A DNA stretch of 64,000 bases from Gynuella sunshinyii YC6258 (lineage in GTDB: Bacteria > Pseudomonadota > Gammaproteobacteria > Pseudomonadales > Natronospirillaceae). The translations under genes and the position numbers were made by a program. The stretch covers positions 2,022,593-2,086,592 of the forward strand of contig NZ_CP007142.1 in assembly GCF_000940805.1 (NCBI RefSeq), written 5' to 3'. The notes beneath the pieces were generated by a model. The model saw only the letters and a program-made list of their open reading frames with translations, had not been told where the DNA came from and searched no databases. Positions 38,353 to 47,191 of this stretch are shown here, one piece after another; the first letter of the stretch is position 1, and every line of letters begins with the position of its first letter.

Positions 38353-39507
38353 ATGAAAAAACAATTTCTGTGTATAGCAACATTTTTCATGGCTACATTT
38401 TCACTGGCAGAGATTAATACCGAAGAAAATAATCAGATTCCGTCTAACGGAACTGATACAACGTTTATAAGCGGATACGGTTTTTTTAATAAACAAGTAA
38501 CTTATGAGAAACAAAAAGATTTGGCTGTTCTGGAAGGAGACATTATCCTGGGTACGATTCAGGAGGCAGAAAAATGGAAAACAATAATCACGAATCAGTC
38601 GAACAACATTCCAACTCGCTCAATCATTATCACCGGCCAACGCTATCGCTGGCCCAACAATCTTATCCCATATCAATTTGGTAGCAATGTTTCATTGTCA
38701 ACACGAAATAGAGTTCTAAATGCCATGGAACATTGGCGGCGAAATACTGCGATAGAATTTACAGAAAGAACCTCGAATAACGCAAGCACATACACTGATT
38801 ATGTGTTCATAGTCAGTGATGAAAATGCATGTTGGTCCTACGTTGGACGGCGAGGAGGACAACAGAAACTGAATCTTTCTAATTCCTGCAGTTTTGGCAA
38901 CGCTGTACATGAAATCGGTCATACGTTGGGATTATGGCATGAACAGTCGAGAGAAGATCGAGACCAATATGTCCAAATAAATAGGGACAATATCATTCCA
39001 GGGAAAGAGCATAATTTTAATCAAAAAATTAGTGATGGAGATGATGTTGGCGAATACGACTATGGTTCTATAATGCATTATAGTGCCTATGCATTTTCTT
39101 CTGGAGGTCCTACTATCGTCCCCCTGCAATCAGCCGTTATTGGACAACGGAATGGCTTAAGCACGCTGGATATTGCATCTATCAATGCACATTATCCAGA
39201 AATCGTTCCAGTCGCAAAGCTTGATAAAGATTCCTATTCCGTGCTTTTTGGCAACGGTATTTTTATCGATGGCAGGCACTCTTTTGATCCGAATGGAGAC
39301 AGTCTGATCTATACATGGAATCTTGGAGATGGTGCTCCGATTACTACCAGTTCAGCCATGCTTGAATACAGCTACAATCAAAAAGGACATTATTGCCTTT
39401 CTTTAACTGTGACAGATCCAAGCGGAAATACAGACACAGATACAGCTTCAGTCACGGTGTTTGGGTATGAAGACATACTACCTGCAATCAATTTGTTAAT
39501 ACTATAA
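38353..39507 (+). CDS. Astacin-family (M12A) metalloprotease with PKD domain
   Basis: 384 residues with a signal peptide (MKKQFLCIATFFMATFSLAE). A propeptide of about 90 residues precedes the catalytic domain (about 95-290). The zinc site HEIGHTLGLWHEQSREDRD (first His near 187) and the Met-turn SIMHYSAYAF are diagnostic of astacins. A PKD-like domain follows (about 300-372: FIDGRHSFDPNGDSLIYTWN, YCLSLTVTDPSGN), used for binding polymers. The enzyme is predicted to be secreted and to digest extracellular protein. A lipoprotein gene follows 20 bases downstream, probably co-transcribed. Confidence 0.93.
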   Translation: MKKQFLCIATFFMATFSLAEINTEENNQIPSNGTDTTFISGYGFFNKQVTYEKQKDLAVLEGDIILGTIQEAEKWKTIITNQSNNIPTRSIIITGQRYRWPNNLIPYQFGSNVSLSTRNRVLNAMEHWRRNTAIEFTERTSNNASTYTDYVFIVSDENACWSYVGRRGGQQKLNLSNSCSFGNAVHEIGHTLGLWHEQSREDRDQYVQINRDNIIPGKEHNFNQKISDGDDVGEYDYGSIMHYSAYAFSSGGPTIVPLQSAVIGQRNGLSTLDIASINAHYPEIVPVAKLDKDSYSVLFGNGIFIDGRHSFDPNGDSLIYTWNLGDGAPITTSSAMLEYSYNQKGHYCLSLTVTDPSGNTDTDTASVTVFGYEDILPAINLLIL

Positions 39508-39527
39508 AAATACAGAGATTGACGAAT

Positions 39528-39962
39528 ATGCGTACAAATTTTATTCATTTATCACTTATGCTGAGTCTGACTTTGTTGCTCATTCCAGCATGTCAGAACG
39601 CTGAAGATGATTCGCAAATACAGGCTCAAGTGACTGGAACTCTTAACATCAAAGATGGAAACTCCTTGCAGGACATAAGCGAAGCCCATGTAATGCTCAT
39701 TGATTACTCTATTGCGGATGCTTCATACGTACTTATTGCGGAGACATCAATTACTGAGTTGGATCATCTACCAATTGAATTCTCCATTCCCTATAACTCT
39801 GCTGAGATTAAAGAAAGCAATTTTTATGGTATCAGCGCTTCGTTGATTAAAGTTAACGGGGATGGCGATGAAATAGAGATTTATACATCAACGCAAAGCT
39901 ATCCAGTACTGACGAATGGCTTTGGAGACGAGACTCATTTAATTCTCGAAAAAATTCATTGA
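39528..39962 (+). CDS. YbaY/YscW-like lipoprotein
   Basis: 144 residues with a lipoprotein signal (SLMLSLTLLLIPAC, lipobox IPAC). The mature part VTGTLNIKDGNSLQDISEAH, VMLIDYSIADASYVLIAETS and LPIEFSIPYNSAEI follows the YbaY/YscW beta-barrel-like pattern (a short domain with a conserved S-x-A-x-V-x-L-x-D start and a PxxFxIPY segment). Members are outer-membrane lipoproteins, one of which is a pilotin. It lies close behind the astacin gene; a shared operon is likely, a functional link is not established. Confidence 0.75.
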   Translation: MRTNFIHLSLMLSLTLLLIPACQNAEDDSQIQAQVTGTLNIKDGNSLQDISEAHVMLIDYSIADASYVLIAETSITELDHLPIEFSIPYNSAEIKESNFYGISASLIKVNGDGDEIEIYTSTQSYPVLTNGFGDETHLILEKIH

Positions 39963-40041
39963 TGTTTTTAAGAAGTAGTCATTCAAACTTGACCTGATTA
40001 CATAAACATCACCATGAATAATCAGCTTTTTTTGCAAATCA

Positions 40042-40079
40042 CTGGAGCAGAGGTATCGTTAATTGAAGCTCTGCTCCAG
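40042..40079 (+). promoter_or_regulatory. Perfect hairpin in the leader of a secreted-protein gene
   Basis: CTGGAGCAGAG (40042-40052) and CTCTGCTCCAG (40069-40079) form an 11-base perfect stem with a 16-base loop, 53 bases before the start at 40133. There is no T run, so it is not a normal terminator. Sequence around it resembles 38221-38291. Confidence 0.45.
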
Positions 40080-40132
40080 AGAAAATATATTAACTACTGC
40101 TAAAAAATTAAAAGTGAGATTCAGGCTTTCAT

Positions 40133-40459
40133 ATGAAGAAAATATTGATATCGTTATTTATGCTGTTGTCTATTAATGTATTGGCTGCTTATAAGGATTC
40201 TGATGATGTAAAAATACAGCTGATTTCTGTTGTATCCAGTTCTGGTGATATCCTGGTTCAGACAAACCCTGAACACAGCATCGAAGGACTTGGTTGTACA
40301 AATAATTTCTGGTTGACTTTGGATAGCAATGAGCCTGGATATCAAGCTGTTTTATCTCTTTTGTTATCTGCTCAGGTAACACAGAGAAATGTGACTGTTC
40401 GGGCACGAGATAGTGGGGGTGAGCATTGTGTGTTGGAGCGAGTGATCACCAAGCCTTGA
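40133..40459 (+). CDS. Small secreted protein, family A member
   Basis: 108 residues with a signal peptide (MKKILISLFMLLSINVLA). The mature part carries the family pattern: EGLGCTNNFWLTLDSNEPGY, QAVLSLLLSAQVTQRNVTVR, GEHCVLERVI. The two Cys flank the block as in the paralogues at 22806 and 37702. An insertion of a hairpin-containing leader upstream is the only regulatory feature seen. Function unknown. Confidence 0.78.
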   Translation: MKKILISLFMLLSINVLAAYKDSDDVKIQLISVVSSSGDILVQTNPEHSIEGLGCTNNFWLTLDSNEPGYQAVLSLLLSAQVTQRNVTVRARDSGGEHCVLERVITKP

Positions 40460-40552
40460 GTGGTAGCCTTAAGGTTTTTTTAGAAGGTGGGAGTCTCATA
40501 ACTCCCATTATGTTGAATATGCTCACTATGGCCATCTCAAAAATATTGCTAC

Positions 40553-42445
40553 TTAATTGCCACTCCGAATATATTTATAAACCGTATTCCGACTCACTCC
40601 GGCAGCTTTAGCAGTCTGTGATATGTTGCCGTTCATTTGCTGATAGAGTCTCGCAATTCTGATCTCCAGTTCATCTTTATTCTCTGCGTTTTTTTCCACT
40701 TGGTCTGGTGATGCATTAAATACGGTATTGCAGCTGTTTTTCAGGTCATCATAAAAGTCATCTGGCAGATGCCAGTCTTCCATTTTTTCTCCATCTGCCA
40801 TGGCGAGTGCGACGCTGAGTACGCTGGTTAGCTGGCGGATGTTTCCGGGCCATGGGTGGGCGGTGAGTTGGTTGAGCAGATCCTGGCTTAATGGGATGAA
40901 CGGTTCTTTGTGGATGTCACAAAGGCGTTGATGGATGTATGTGATCAGTGCGCTTTTGTCCTGCCGTTGTCTCAGAGCTGGCAGTTCGAGGTTGAGTCCG
41001 GAGATTCGATAGTAGAGATCTTCACGAAATTCACCTGTACGTATTTGTTGTTTCAGCTGGCGATTGGTTGCCGAGATCAGTTTGATATCGACAGGGTAGG
41101 ATTCTGTGGAGCCCAATGGTGTGACCTTTCGCTCTTGCAGCACTCTTAATAATCGGGATTGTACATGGCCTGGCATTTCACCGATCTCATCGAGAAATAA
41201 GGTGCCCCGGTGCGCTTTGCGAATCAGGCCGATGGAGCCTTTGCTGTTGGCCCCAGTGAACGCACCTTTTTCGTAACCGAACAATTCTGATTCAACCAGG
41301 TCTGTTGGAATTGCGGCGCAATTGACGGCCACCAATGCGCCTTTGCTACGACTGGAATGATAGTGCAGTGAACGCACAAAGATTTCTTTACCGCAGCCGG
41401 TCTCACCGTGTACCAATATCGGAATATCCTTTTCGATGATACGGCTGGCCTGTTTGATCATCCGGGCCATTTGTTGATCGCCGTGTTCCAGTTCGTTCAA
41501 TGGAATAACGTCTGCTGGCAGATCCGGATTGGTTCTGGCGCTACTATTTTCTGTGTCAGGTTGCTGTTGGGTCTGGCGGAAATCAGGAACCCGAAGGGGG
41601 TTGTACTTGGGTTTTTGAACCAGTAGATGAATGCGGTATTTGCCCATGGCATGCACTTCCAGTGGAATGCCTTCCGGTTGGCAGCGTAGTTCATGCAGGT
41701 GGCAGTTGAATATCTGTTCTATTTCGACCAGGGCGAGGTTATGTGCCAATAGTATTTCCGCTCGTCTATTAGCGGAAATTATCCGTCCATTTTCATCTAT
41801 CGCAATCAGGCCGGACCAGGGGCTGTGCAACGAGCTGATGTTGGTGTTGAACGTGATTAACAGATGCTCGCGCGCGAAGGCATTATAGATCAGCCGGTTT
41901 TCTACCGTTAATGTCATGAGCTTGACCATACCGAGCGTGTGGTCCTGTGGAAGATAAGCATCTGATGAAATATCCAGCACGCCGATCATTTCTTTATGGG
42001 TGTTAAAAATAGGGGCTGCAGAACCAACCATATAACGGTTAGCTCGCAGAAAATGTTCTTCCCTGCCGACTTGTACGGCCTGGCCGGTAGCTATGGCCGT
42101 TCCAATGGCATTGGTGCCGGTGCCACATTCCACCCACTGGTTTCCCACTTTGAGTTCTGTTTGATGGGGCTGCAGAAAACGTTGTTCTCCCCAGGTGCTT
42201 AATACATGGCCATTGGGATCAGCCAATAATATCAGGCATTTGGAGTTCGACAGAATATGATCGTAGTACGGCAGAACGTCTTTTTGAGTGGTATGAATCA
42301 GTGTGTGGTGCTGGTCGAGCAGTACGCTGATATCTCCCTGATTCAGGGTGCCATAAGTTGGCTGGCTGTTATGCTGCAAACCATAATGTTCACATCGTTG
42401 CCACGAAGCCTCAATCAGCTCTTGATGAGAGAGTTCCCGGTTCAT
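40553..42445 (-). CDS. Sigma-54-dependent activator, AcoR-like
   Basis: 630 residues. An N-terminal GAF domain (about 60-190, VECGTGTNAIGTAIATGQAV, GSAAPIFNTHKEMIGVLDIS) is followed by a PAS-like segment (SGLIAIDENGRIISANRRAE), the AAA+ domain with Walker A GETGCGKE (about 345), the sigma-54 contact loop GAFTGA (about 393), and LFLDEIGEM, then a Fis-type helix-turn-helix (NISQTAKAAGVSRNTVYKYI). This is the layout of AcoR-type activators that respond to small metabolites. It is divergent from the glycerol ABC operon, whose leader contains a sigma-54 promoter and repeated TGTTCA/TGAACA boxes, so it probably activates that operon. The start follows a GGGAA site. Confidence 0.93.
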   Translation of the reverse strand: MNRELSHQELIEASWQRCEHYGLQHNSQPTYGTLNQGDISVLLDQHHTLIHTTQKDVLPYYDHILSNSKCLILLADPNGHVLSTWGEQRFLQPHQTELKVGNQWVECGTGTNAIGTAIATGQAVQVGREEHFLRANRYMVGSAAPIFNTHKEMIGVLDISSDAYLPQDHTLGMVKLMTLTVENRLIYNAFAREHLLITFNTNISSLHSPWSGLIAIDENGRIISANRRAEILLAHNLALVEIEQIFNCHLHELRCQPEGIPLEVHAMGKYRIHLLVQKPKYNPLRVPDFRQTQQQPDTENSSARTNPDLPADVIPLNELEHGDQQMARMIKQASRIIEKDIPILVHGETGCGKEIFVRSLHYHSSRSKGALVAVNCAAIPTDLVESELFGYEKGAFTGANSKGSIGLIRKAHRGTLFLDEIGEMPGHVQSRLLRVLQERKVTPLGSTESYPVDIKLISATNRQLKQQIRTGEFREDLYYRISGLNLELPALRQRQDKSALITYIHQRLCDIHKEPFIPLSQDLLNQLTAHPWPGNIRQLTSVLSVALAMADGEKMEDWHLPDDFYDDLKNSCNTVFNASPDQVEKNAENKDELEIRIARLYQQMNGNISQTAKAAGVSRNTVYKYIRSGN

Positions 42446-42579
42446 GTTCTTTTCCCGCTGTTTTTTGGTCCGGATACAACTCAAAGTTGTTATTGCAATG
42501 GCCGGTTTTCGATAAATGCAGATTGTTGTAACGGATTTATATATCTGAATACAGTTATCTTGTTGTTATTGTGTATGAC

Positions 42580-42647
42580 TGTTCAGAGAAGTGTTCAGAT
42601 GGTGTTTTTGTTTTGAACAATTGTCAACAGTTTTTCGTTTTTGAACG
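42580..42647. promoter_or_regulatory. Putative upstream activator sites of the glycerol operon
   Basis: Two direct TGTTCAGA copies (42580-42587, 42592-42599), then TGAACA (42614-42619) within TTGAACAATTGTCAA and TTGAACG (42641-42647). They lie 100-170 bases upstream of a sigma-54 promoter, the usual distance for enhancer sites. Confidence 0.5.
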
Positions 42648-42748
42648 TTTTTGTTTTTATTTTCATCGCTCCCGAATACGTCAATTTTCCTATCTAACTT
42701 ATTGATTTCAATAACACTCTAAATTTTTAGTGGATGAATGTTCCGGTT

Positions 42749-42764
42749 TGGCCCGCGCTTTGCT
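42749..42764 (+). promoter_or_regulatory. Sigma-54 promoter of glpSTPQUV
   Basis: TGGCCCGCGCTTTGCT matches the -24/-12 consensus (TGGCACG-N4-TTGCA) at all key positions: GG at -24 and GC at -12 with correct spacing. Transcription would start near 42775, leaving a leader of about 75 bases. Confidence 0.75.
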
Positions 42765-42850
42765 CCAGGTTGAAAATGTTCGAATCTGTTTAATCGAACA
42801 ATTCCGAAAAAGTAACAATAACAGCGGAATCAACCATAGCGGGTTTATTT

Positions 42851-43939
42851 ATGAGTTTTGAATTGCAGAACGTCAGTCGCACGGTCGATGGCGTCTATTG
42901 GATCGATCATGTTGATCTGACCCTTGAACCGGGTTCCTTTAATGTTTTTCTAGGCCGTACCCTGGCTGGCAAAACCACATTGATGCGTTTAATTGCAGGG
43001 CTGGATCGCCCCTCAGACGGCCGCATTTTTATGAATGGTGTGGACGTGACCGGTGTGCCGGTTAAAGACCGCAATATTTCCATGGTTTACCAGCAGTTTA
43101 TCAATTATCCCAATTTGACGGTTTATGAAAATATTGCCTCGCCACTGCGACTGGCCAACCTGAGTGAGTCCATTATCCGCCAGCGTGTTCAGCAGACTGC
43201 TGAAATGCTGCATATTGAACAGTATCTGGATCGCCTGCCTCTGGAATTGTCCGGCGGTCAGCAGCAGCGCACGGCGATGGCCAGAGCACTGGTTAAGGAT
43301 GCCTCCATCGTGCTGTTCGATGAGCCATTGGTGAACCTCGATTATAAGTTGCGCGAAGAGTTAAGACAGGAACTCAGAGAGCTGTTCAAGGAGCGCAATA
43401 CGATTGCCATTTATGCCACGACGGAACCCAATGAGGCGCTCGCGCTGGGAGGGACCACGACGGTTTTGCATGAAGGCCGGATGTTGCAACACGGACCAAC
43501 CGCAGATGTTTATCATCATCCTAACGATATTTTGACTGCCGAGATGTTCAGTGAACCACCCATTAATGTGGTCAGTGGCCGGGTGACTGAATCAGAAGTT
43601 TCTTTCGATGAACAGGTACATTTTCCGTTAAATCAGGATCTGCGCCAGTTACAGCCGGGAAAATATCAATTTGGTGTACGGGCTTCGCATATTTCTCTGG
43701 TGCCGCAGAACGATGACGATCTGGAGTTGTCGGTAAAGGTGGATCTGGCGGAGATCAGCGGCTCAGAGACGTTTCTGCATGTGCGTAATGATTACATGAG
43801 CCTGGTGTTACATCTGTCCGGCGTGCACGCCTACGATGTGGATGATGATCTGAATGTCTACTTTCCCACTCACAAGCTTTATACATTTGATCTGGATGGC
43901 CGCATTGTGCAGTCGCCGTCACAGCGGTTGAGGATGTAA
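42851..43939 (+). CDS. glpS: Glycerol ABC transporter ATP-binding protein GlpS
   Basis: 362 residues. An ABC ATPase of the MalK type with a C-terminal TOBE-like domain. The signature LSGGQQQR and Walker B IVLFDEP are normal, but the Walker A is GRTLAGKTT, not GxxGxGKS/T, and the switch region reads YATTEPNEAL where a His is expected, so its own ATP site looks weak. These changes are also known from GlpS of the Rhizobium glycerol system (family knowledge). First gene of a six-gene operon with GlpT, two permeases, a small membrane protein and a binding protein. Confidence 0.85.
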   Translation: MSFELQNVSRTVDGVYWIDHVDLTLEPGSFNVFLGRTLAGKTTLMRLIAGLDRPSDGRIFMNGVDVTGVPVKDRNISMVYQQFINYPNLTVYENIASPLRLANLSESIIRQRVQQTAEMLHIEQYLDRLPLELSGGQQQRTAMARALVKDASIVLFDEPLVNLDYKLREELRQELRELFKERNTIAIYATTEPNEALALGGTTTVLHEGRMLQHGPTADVYHHPNDILTAEMFSEPPINVVSGRVTESEVSFDEQVHFPLNQDLRQLQPGKYQFGVRASHISLVPQNDDDLELSVKVDLAEISGSETFLHVRNDYMSLVLHLSGVHAYDVDDDLNVYFPTHKLYTFDLDGRIVQSPSQRLRM

Positions 43940-43941
43940 TC

Positions 43942-45039
43942 ATGGCAGAAATCCGTTTATCACAACTGGCACACAGTTACAGTAGTGCCCCGCAGTCCGA
44001 CAGCGACTATGCCATCCGGCAAATGGATCATATCTGGGAACAAGGCGGGGCTTTTGCGCTGCTGGGTCCATCCGGGTGTGGCAAAAGCACCATGCTGAAT
44101 ATTATTTCCGGGCTGCTGGCACCTTCGAATGGTGAAATCATGTTTGATGGTCAGGTGGTGAATCATATGACACCGGAACAGCGGAATATTGCCCAGGTAT
44201 TTCAGTTTCCGGTCGTCTACGACACCATGACGGTATTCGATAACCTCGCGTTTCCCTTGCGCAATGTAAAAATCGCCGAACATAAAATCAAAAGCAAGGT
44301 GCATGAAATTGCCAGCATTCTGGAACTGACACCGTTGCTGAACAAAAAAGCCAAAGGCCTCAGTGCGGATGAAAAACAAAAGGTTTCCATGGGGCGTGGA
44401 CTGGTACGTGATGATGTCTCCGCCATCTTGTTTGATGAACCATTGACCGTGATTGATCCGCATCTGAAATGGAAGTTGCGCCGTAAGCTCAAGCAGATTC
44501 ACGAGCAGTTCAATATCACCATGGTTTACGTGACTCACGATCAGTTGGAAGCCTCTACCTTCGCGGACAAGATCGCAGTGATGTACAACGGCCAGATCGT
44601 GCAGTTTGGAACGCCAAGGGAGTTGTTTGAAAGCCCCAACCATACCTTTGTCGGCTTTTTTATTGGCAGTCCCGGTATGAATCTGGTGAGCGTGGAAAAG
44701 TGCGAAGGTGGGGTCTGTTTTGGTCAAATCCGTATTGCTCTGTCACCACAACTGGTCGCTCGTTCAGAATTCATCAACTGCGAAAATTTGAAAGTGGGTA
44801 TCCGACCGGAATTTGTCCATGTCTGGGATGAACCCAATGATGATGCCTATGTCGCTGAGGTCAAATATGTGGAGGATCTCGGGACCTACAAGATCATGAC
44901 TTTCATGCTTGACGGTGTGGAGATGAAGGCCCGTTTGCAGGAAGACCAGAAGGTGCCACGCGGTCAGGCTTACGTCAGTTTCCCGGAGCAATGGCTGAAG
45001 GTGTATGTCGATGAGTTTCTGCTGGAGGAGGCGTCATGA
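43942..45039 (+). CDS. glpT: Glycerol ABC transporter ATP-binding protein GlpT
   Basis: 365 residues, starting two bases after the GlpS stop. Walker A GPSGCGKST, Walker B AILFDEP and the switch His in YVTHDQLEAS are normal, but the signature is degenerate (LSADEKQK instead of LSGGQ). It therefore complements GlpS: pairing GlpT Walker A with the GlpS signature gives one full composite ATP site. The C-terminal regulatory domain follows (VGIRPEFVHVWDE). Note that this GlpT is the ABC ATPase of the Rhizobium naming, not the glycerol-3-phosphate antiporter. Confidence 0.85.
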   Translation: MAEIRLSQLAHSYSSAPQSDSDYAIRQMDHIWEQGGAFALLGPSGCGKSTMLNIISGLLAPSNGEIMFDGQVVNHMTPEQRNIAQVFQFPVVYDTMTVFDNLAFPLRNVKIAEHKIKSKVHEIASILELTPLLNKKAKGLSADEKQKVSMGRGLVRDDVSAILFDEPLTVIDPHLKWKLRRKLKQIHEQFNITMVYVTHDQLEASTFADKIAVMYNGQIVQFGTPRELFESPNHTFVGFFIGSPGMNLVSVEKCEGGVCFGQIRIALSPQLVARSEFINCENLKVGIRPEFVHVWDEPNDDAYVAEVKYVEDLGTYKIMTFMLDGVEMKARLQEDQKVPRGQAYVSFPEQWLKVYVDEFLLEEAS

Positions 45040-45905
45040 ATAAGGTTGAAAACAATAAAGCATGGTTGCTGGTTTTGCCGGTGTTTCTGATTGTCGCCTT
45101 CTCGGCAATTATTCCGTTGATGACGGTGGTGAACTATTCCGTACAGGATATTTTTGATCAGAACACTCGTTACTTTGTCGGCACGGAATGGTTTCGGCAG
45201 ATTCTTCTTGATACACGATTGCATGAGGCATTGTTGCGTCAGTTCATTTATTCCCTGGCGGTGCTCGCGATTGAAGTTCCTTTGGGGATTTCGGTTGCCC
45301 TGGTTATGCCAACTGGTGGTAAGTGCTCTTCAGCAGCGTTGATTCTGATCGCCATTCCCTTGTTGATTCCCTGGAATGTGGTGGGAACGATCTGGCAGAT
45401 TTTCGGGCGTGAGGATATCGGTTTGTTCGGCTGGACGCTCAATCATATCGGGCTGGATTACAACTATGCCGGAGATCCGGTAGATGCCTGGCTAACGGTT
45501 TTGTTAATGGATGTCTGGCATTGGACATCACTGATCGCATTGCTGTGTTACTCGGGTTTGCGCGCCATTCCGGAAGTTTACTACCAGGCGGCCCGCATTG
45601 ACCGTGCATCGCGATGGGCGGTATTCCGCTACATTCAACTGCCAAAACTGACCAATGTATTGATTATCGGTGTGCTGCTGAGATTCATGGATTCCTTCAT
45701 GATCTACACCGAGCCTTTTGTGCTGACGGGTGGAGGTCCTGGTAACGCCACTACATTCCTGAGTCAATCGTTGACCAAAATGGCGGTTGGCCAGTTTGAT
45801 CTGGGTCCGGCTGCAGCGTTCTCGTTGATCTACTTTCTGATCATTCTGCTGATGTGCTGGTTGTTCTACACCACCATCATGACCATTAGCAGAGACGAAA
45901 AATAG
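45036..45905 (+). CDS. glpP: Glycerol ABC transporter permease GlpP
   Basis: 289 residues with about six membrane segments, starting within the glpT stop (ATGA overlap). The EAA loop that docks onto the ATPase is YQAARIDRASRWAVFRYIQLP. The N-terminus (WLLVLPVFLIVAFSAIIPLM) is typical of MalF-type sugar and polyol permeases. It forms the channel with the next gene. Confidence 0.88.
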   Translation: MNKVENNKAWLLVLPVFLIVAFSAIIPLMTVVNYSVQDIFDQNTRYFVGTEWFRQILLDTRLHEALLRQFIYSLAVLAIEVPLGISVALVMPTGGKCSSAALILIAIPLLIPWNVVGTIWQIFGREDIGLFGWTLNHIGLDYNYAGDPVDAWLTVLLMDVWHWTSLIALLCYSGLRAIPEVYYQAARIDRASRWAVFRYIQLPKLTNVLIIGVLLRFMDSFMIYTEPFVLTGGGPGNATTFLSQSLTKMAVGQFDLGPAAAFSLIYFLIILLMCWLFYTTIMTISRDEK

Positions 45906-45914
45906 GAGTATGTG

Positions 45915-46796
45915 ATGTCACAACAGACTGTCAGTTCAAGCTCGTATGAACGTTCATCACAGGTCAATACCCGAAACCGTTCAGGACAACGCATTATGAT
46001 ACAGAAATCCAGAATAGGGCTGCTTGCATATATGGCATTTGTCCTCATTCCTATCTACTGGTTATTGAATATGTCATTCAAAACCAACGAAGAAATCTTG
46101 GGCGGGCTAACTGTTTTTCCGCAACATTTTACCTTCGCCAATTACATCAAGATCTTCACTGATCCCAGTTGGTATCTCGGGTATGTCAATTCCATTTACT
46201 ACGTCTCGTTGAATATGATTATGAGCGTGGTGGTGGCATTACCGGCCGCCTATGCCTTCAGCCGTTATAAATTTATCGGTGACAAGCACATGTTTTTCTG
46301 GTTGCTGTCCAACCGGATGGCACCGCCGGCGGTCTTTCTGCTGCCGTTCTTTCAGTTGTATTCTTCTGTCGGTCTGTTTGATACCCATATTGCGGTAGCG
46401 CTGGCACATTGTCTGTTTAACGTGCCGTTGGCGGTATGGATATTGGAAGGTTTTATGAGTGGCGTGCCCAGAGAAATCGATGAGACTGCATACATCGATG
46501 GCTACAGTTTTCCAAAATTCTTTATCAAGATTTTTATTCCCATGATTCGTTCCGGTATTGGCGTTACGGCATTTTTCTGTTTTATGTTTTCGTGGGTGGA
46601 ATTGTTGCTGGCGAGAACGTTGACTGCTGTGGATGCCAAACCGATTGCCGCTGTAATGACTCGTACCGTTTCCGCCTCTGGCATCGATTGGGGAGTACTG
46701 GCGGCTGCGGGTGTATTGACCATTTTGCCAGGAATGCTGGTGATCTGGTTTGTCCGCAATCATGTGGCTAAAGGGTTCGCCCTTGGCCGGGTATAA
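45915..46796 (+). CDS. glpQ: Glycerol ABC transporter permease GlpQ
   Basis: 293 residues. GGAG lies six bases before the chosen ATG. A hydrophilic N-terminal extension of about 28 residues (QQTVSSSSYERSSQ...) precedes the first membrane segment. The EAA loop is DETAYIDGYSFPKFFIKIFI, MalG type. Ends LGRV. It pairs with GlpP. In the Rhizobium naming this glpQ is a permease, not the phosphodiesterase of E. coli. Confidence 0.88.
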   Translation: MSQQTVSSSSYERSSQVNTRNRSGQRIMIQKSRIGLLAYMAFVLIPIYWLLNMSFKTNEEILGGLTVFPQHFTFANYIKIFTDPSWYLGYVNSIYYVSLNMIMSVVVALPAAYAFSRYKFIGDKHMFFWLLSNRMAPPAVFLLPFFQLYSSVGLFDTHIAVALAHCLFNVPLAVWILEGFMSGVPREIDETAYIDGYSFPKFFIKIFIPMIRSGIGVTAFFCFMFSWVELLLARTLTAVDAKPIAAVMTRTVSASGIDWGVLAAAGVLTILPGMLVIWFVRNHVAKGFALGRV

Positions 46797-46810
46797 GCGA
46801 GGGGAATATT

Positions 46811-47083
46811 ATGAACTGGATGGCCTGGACACTGCCAACTGCCGTTTTCTTCGCGGCAATAGCATTAATATTGACTGCGATGACCGTATGGGAATTTGCA
46901 TCGCCCAGTATTGAGCGAAGAGGTTTTCTGCCACTCAAGACCAGCCGTGGCGACAGACTGTTCATTGGTTTGTTGAGCAGCGCTTACATTCATTTGATCT
47001 GGTTATTGATGACGGAAGCGGCGCTTTGGCCGGCAACGGTTTGTTCCGTTGTCTGGATGGCGATTGTGATGCGCTGGGGATAA
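46811..47083 (+). CDS. glpU: Small membrane protein GlpU (DUF2160)
   Basis: 90 residues with two or three membrane segments (MNWMAWTLPTAVFFAAIALI, LFIGLLSSAYIHLIWLL). The RRGFLPLKTSRGDRLFIGLL motif and the position between permease and binding-protein genes identify the DUF2160 protein found in all glycerol ABC operons of this type. Its role in transport is unknown. Confidence 0.85.
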   Translation: MNWMAWTLPTAVFFAAIALILTAMTVWEFASPSIERRGFLPLKTSRGDRLFIGLLSSAYIHLIWLLMTEAALWPATVCSVVWMAIVMRWG

Positions 47084-47191
47084 CCGCGTATCAATCTGGA
47101 ATTTTGACTGATGTTGTGCGTTGCCACGACTCTCAAAGTATGGAGTAACGGCGTAGGGATACATCCACTAATAAGAACAATGAGGCACATT

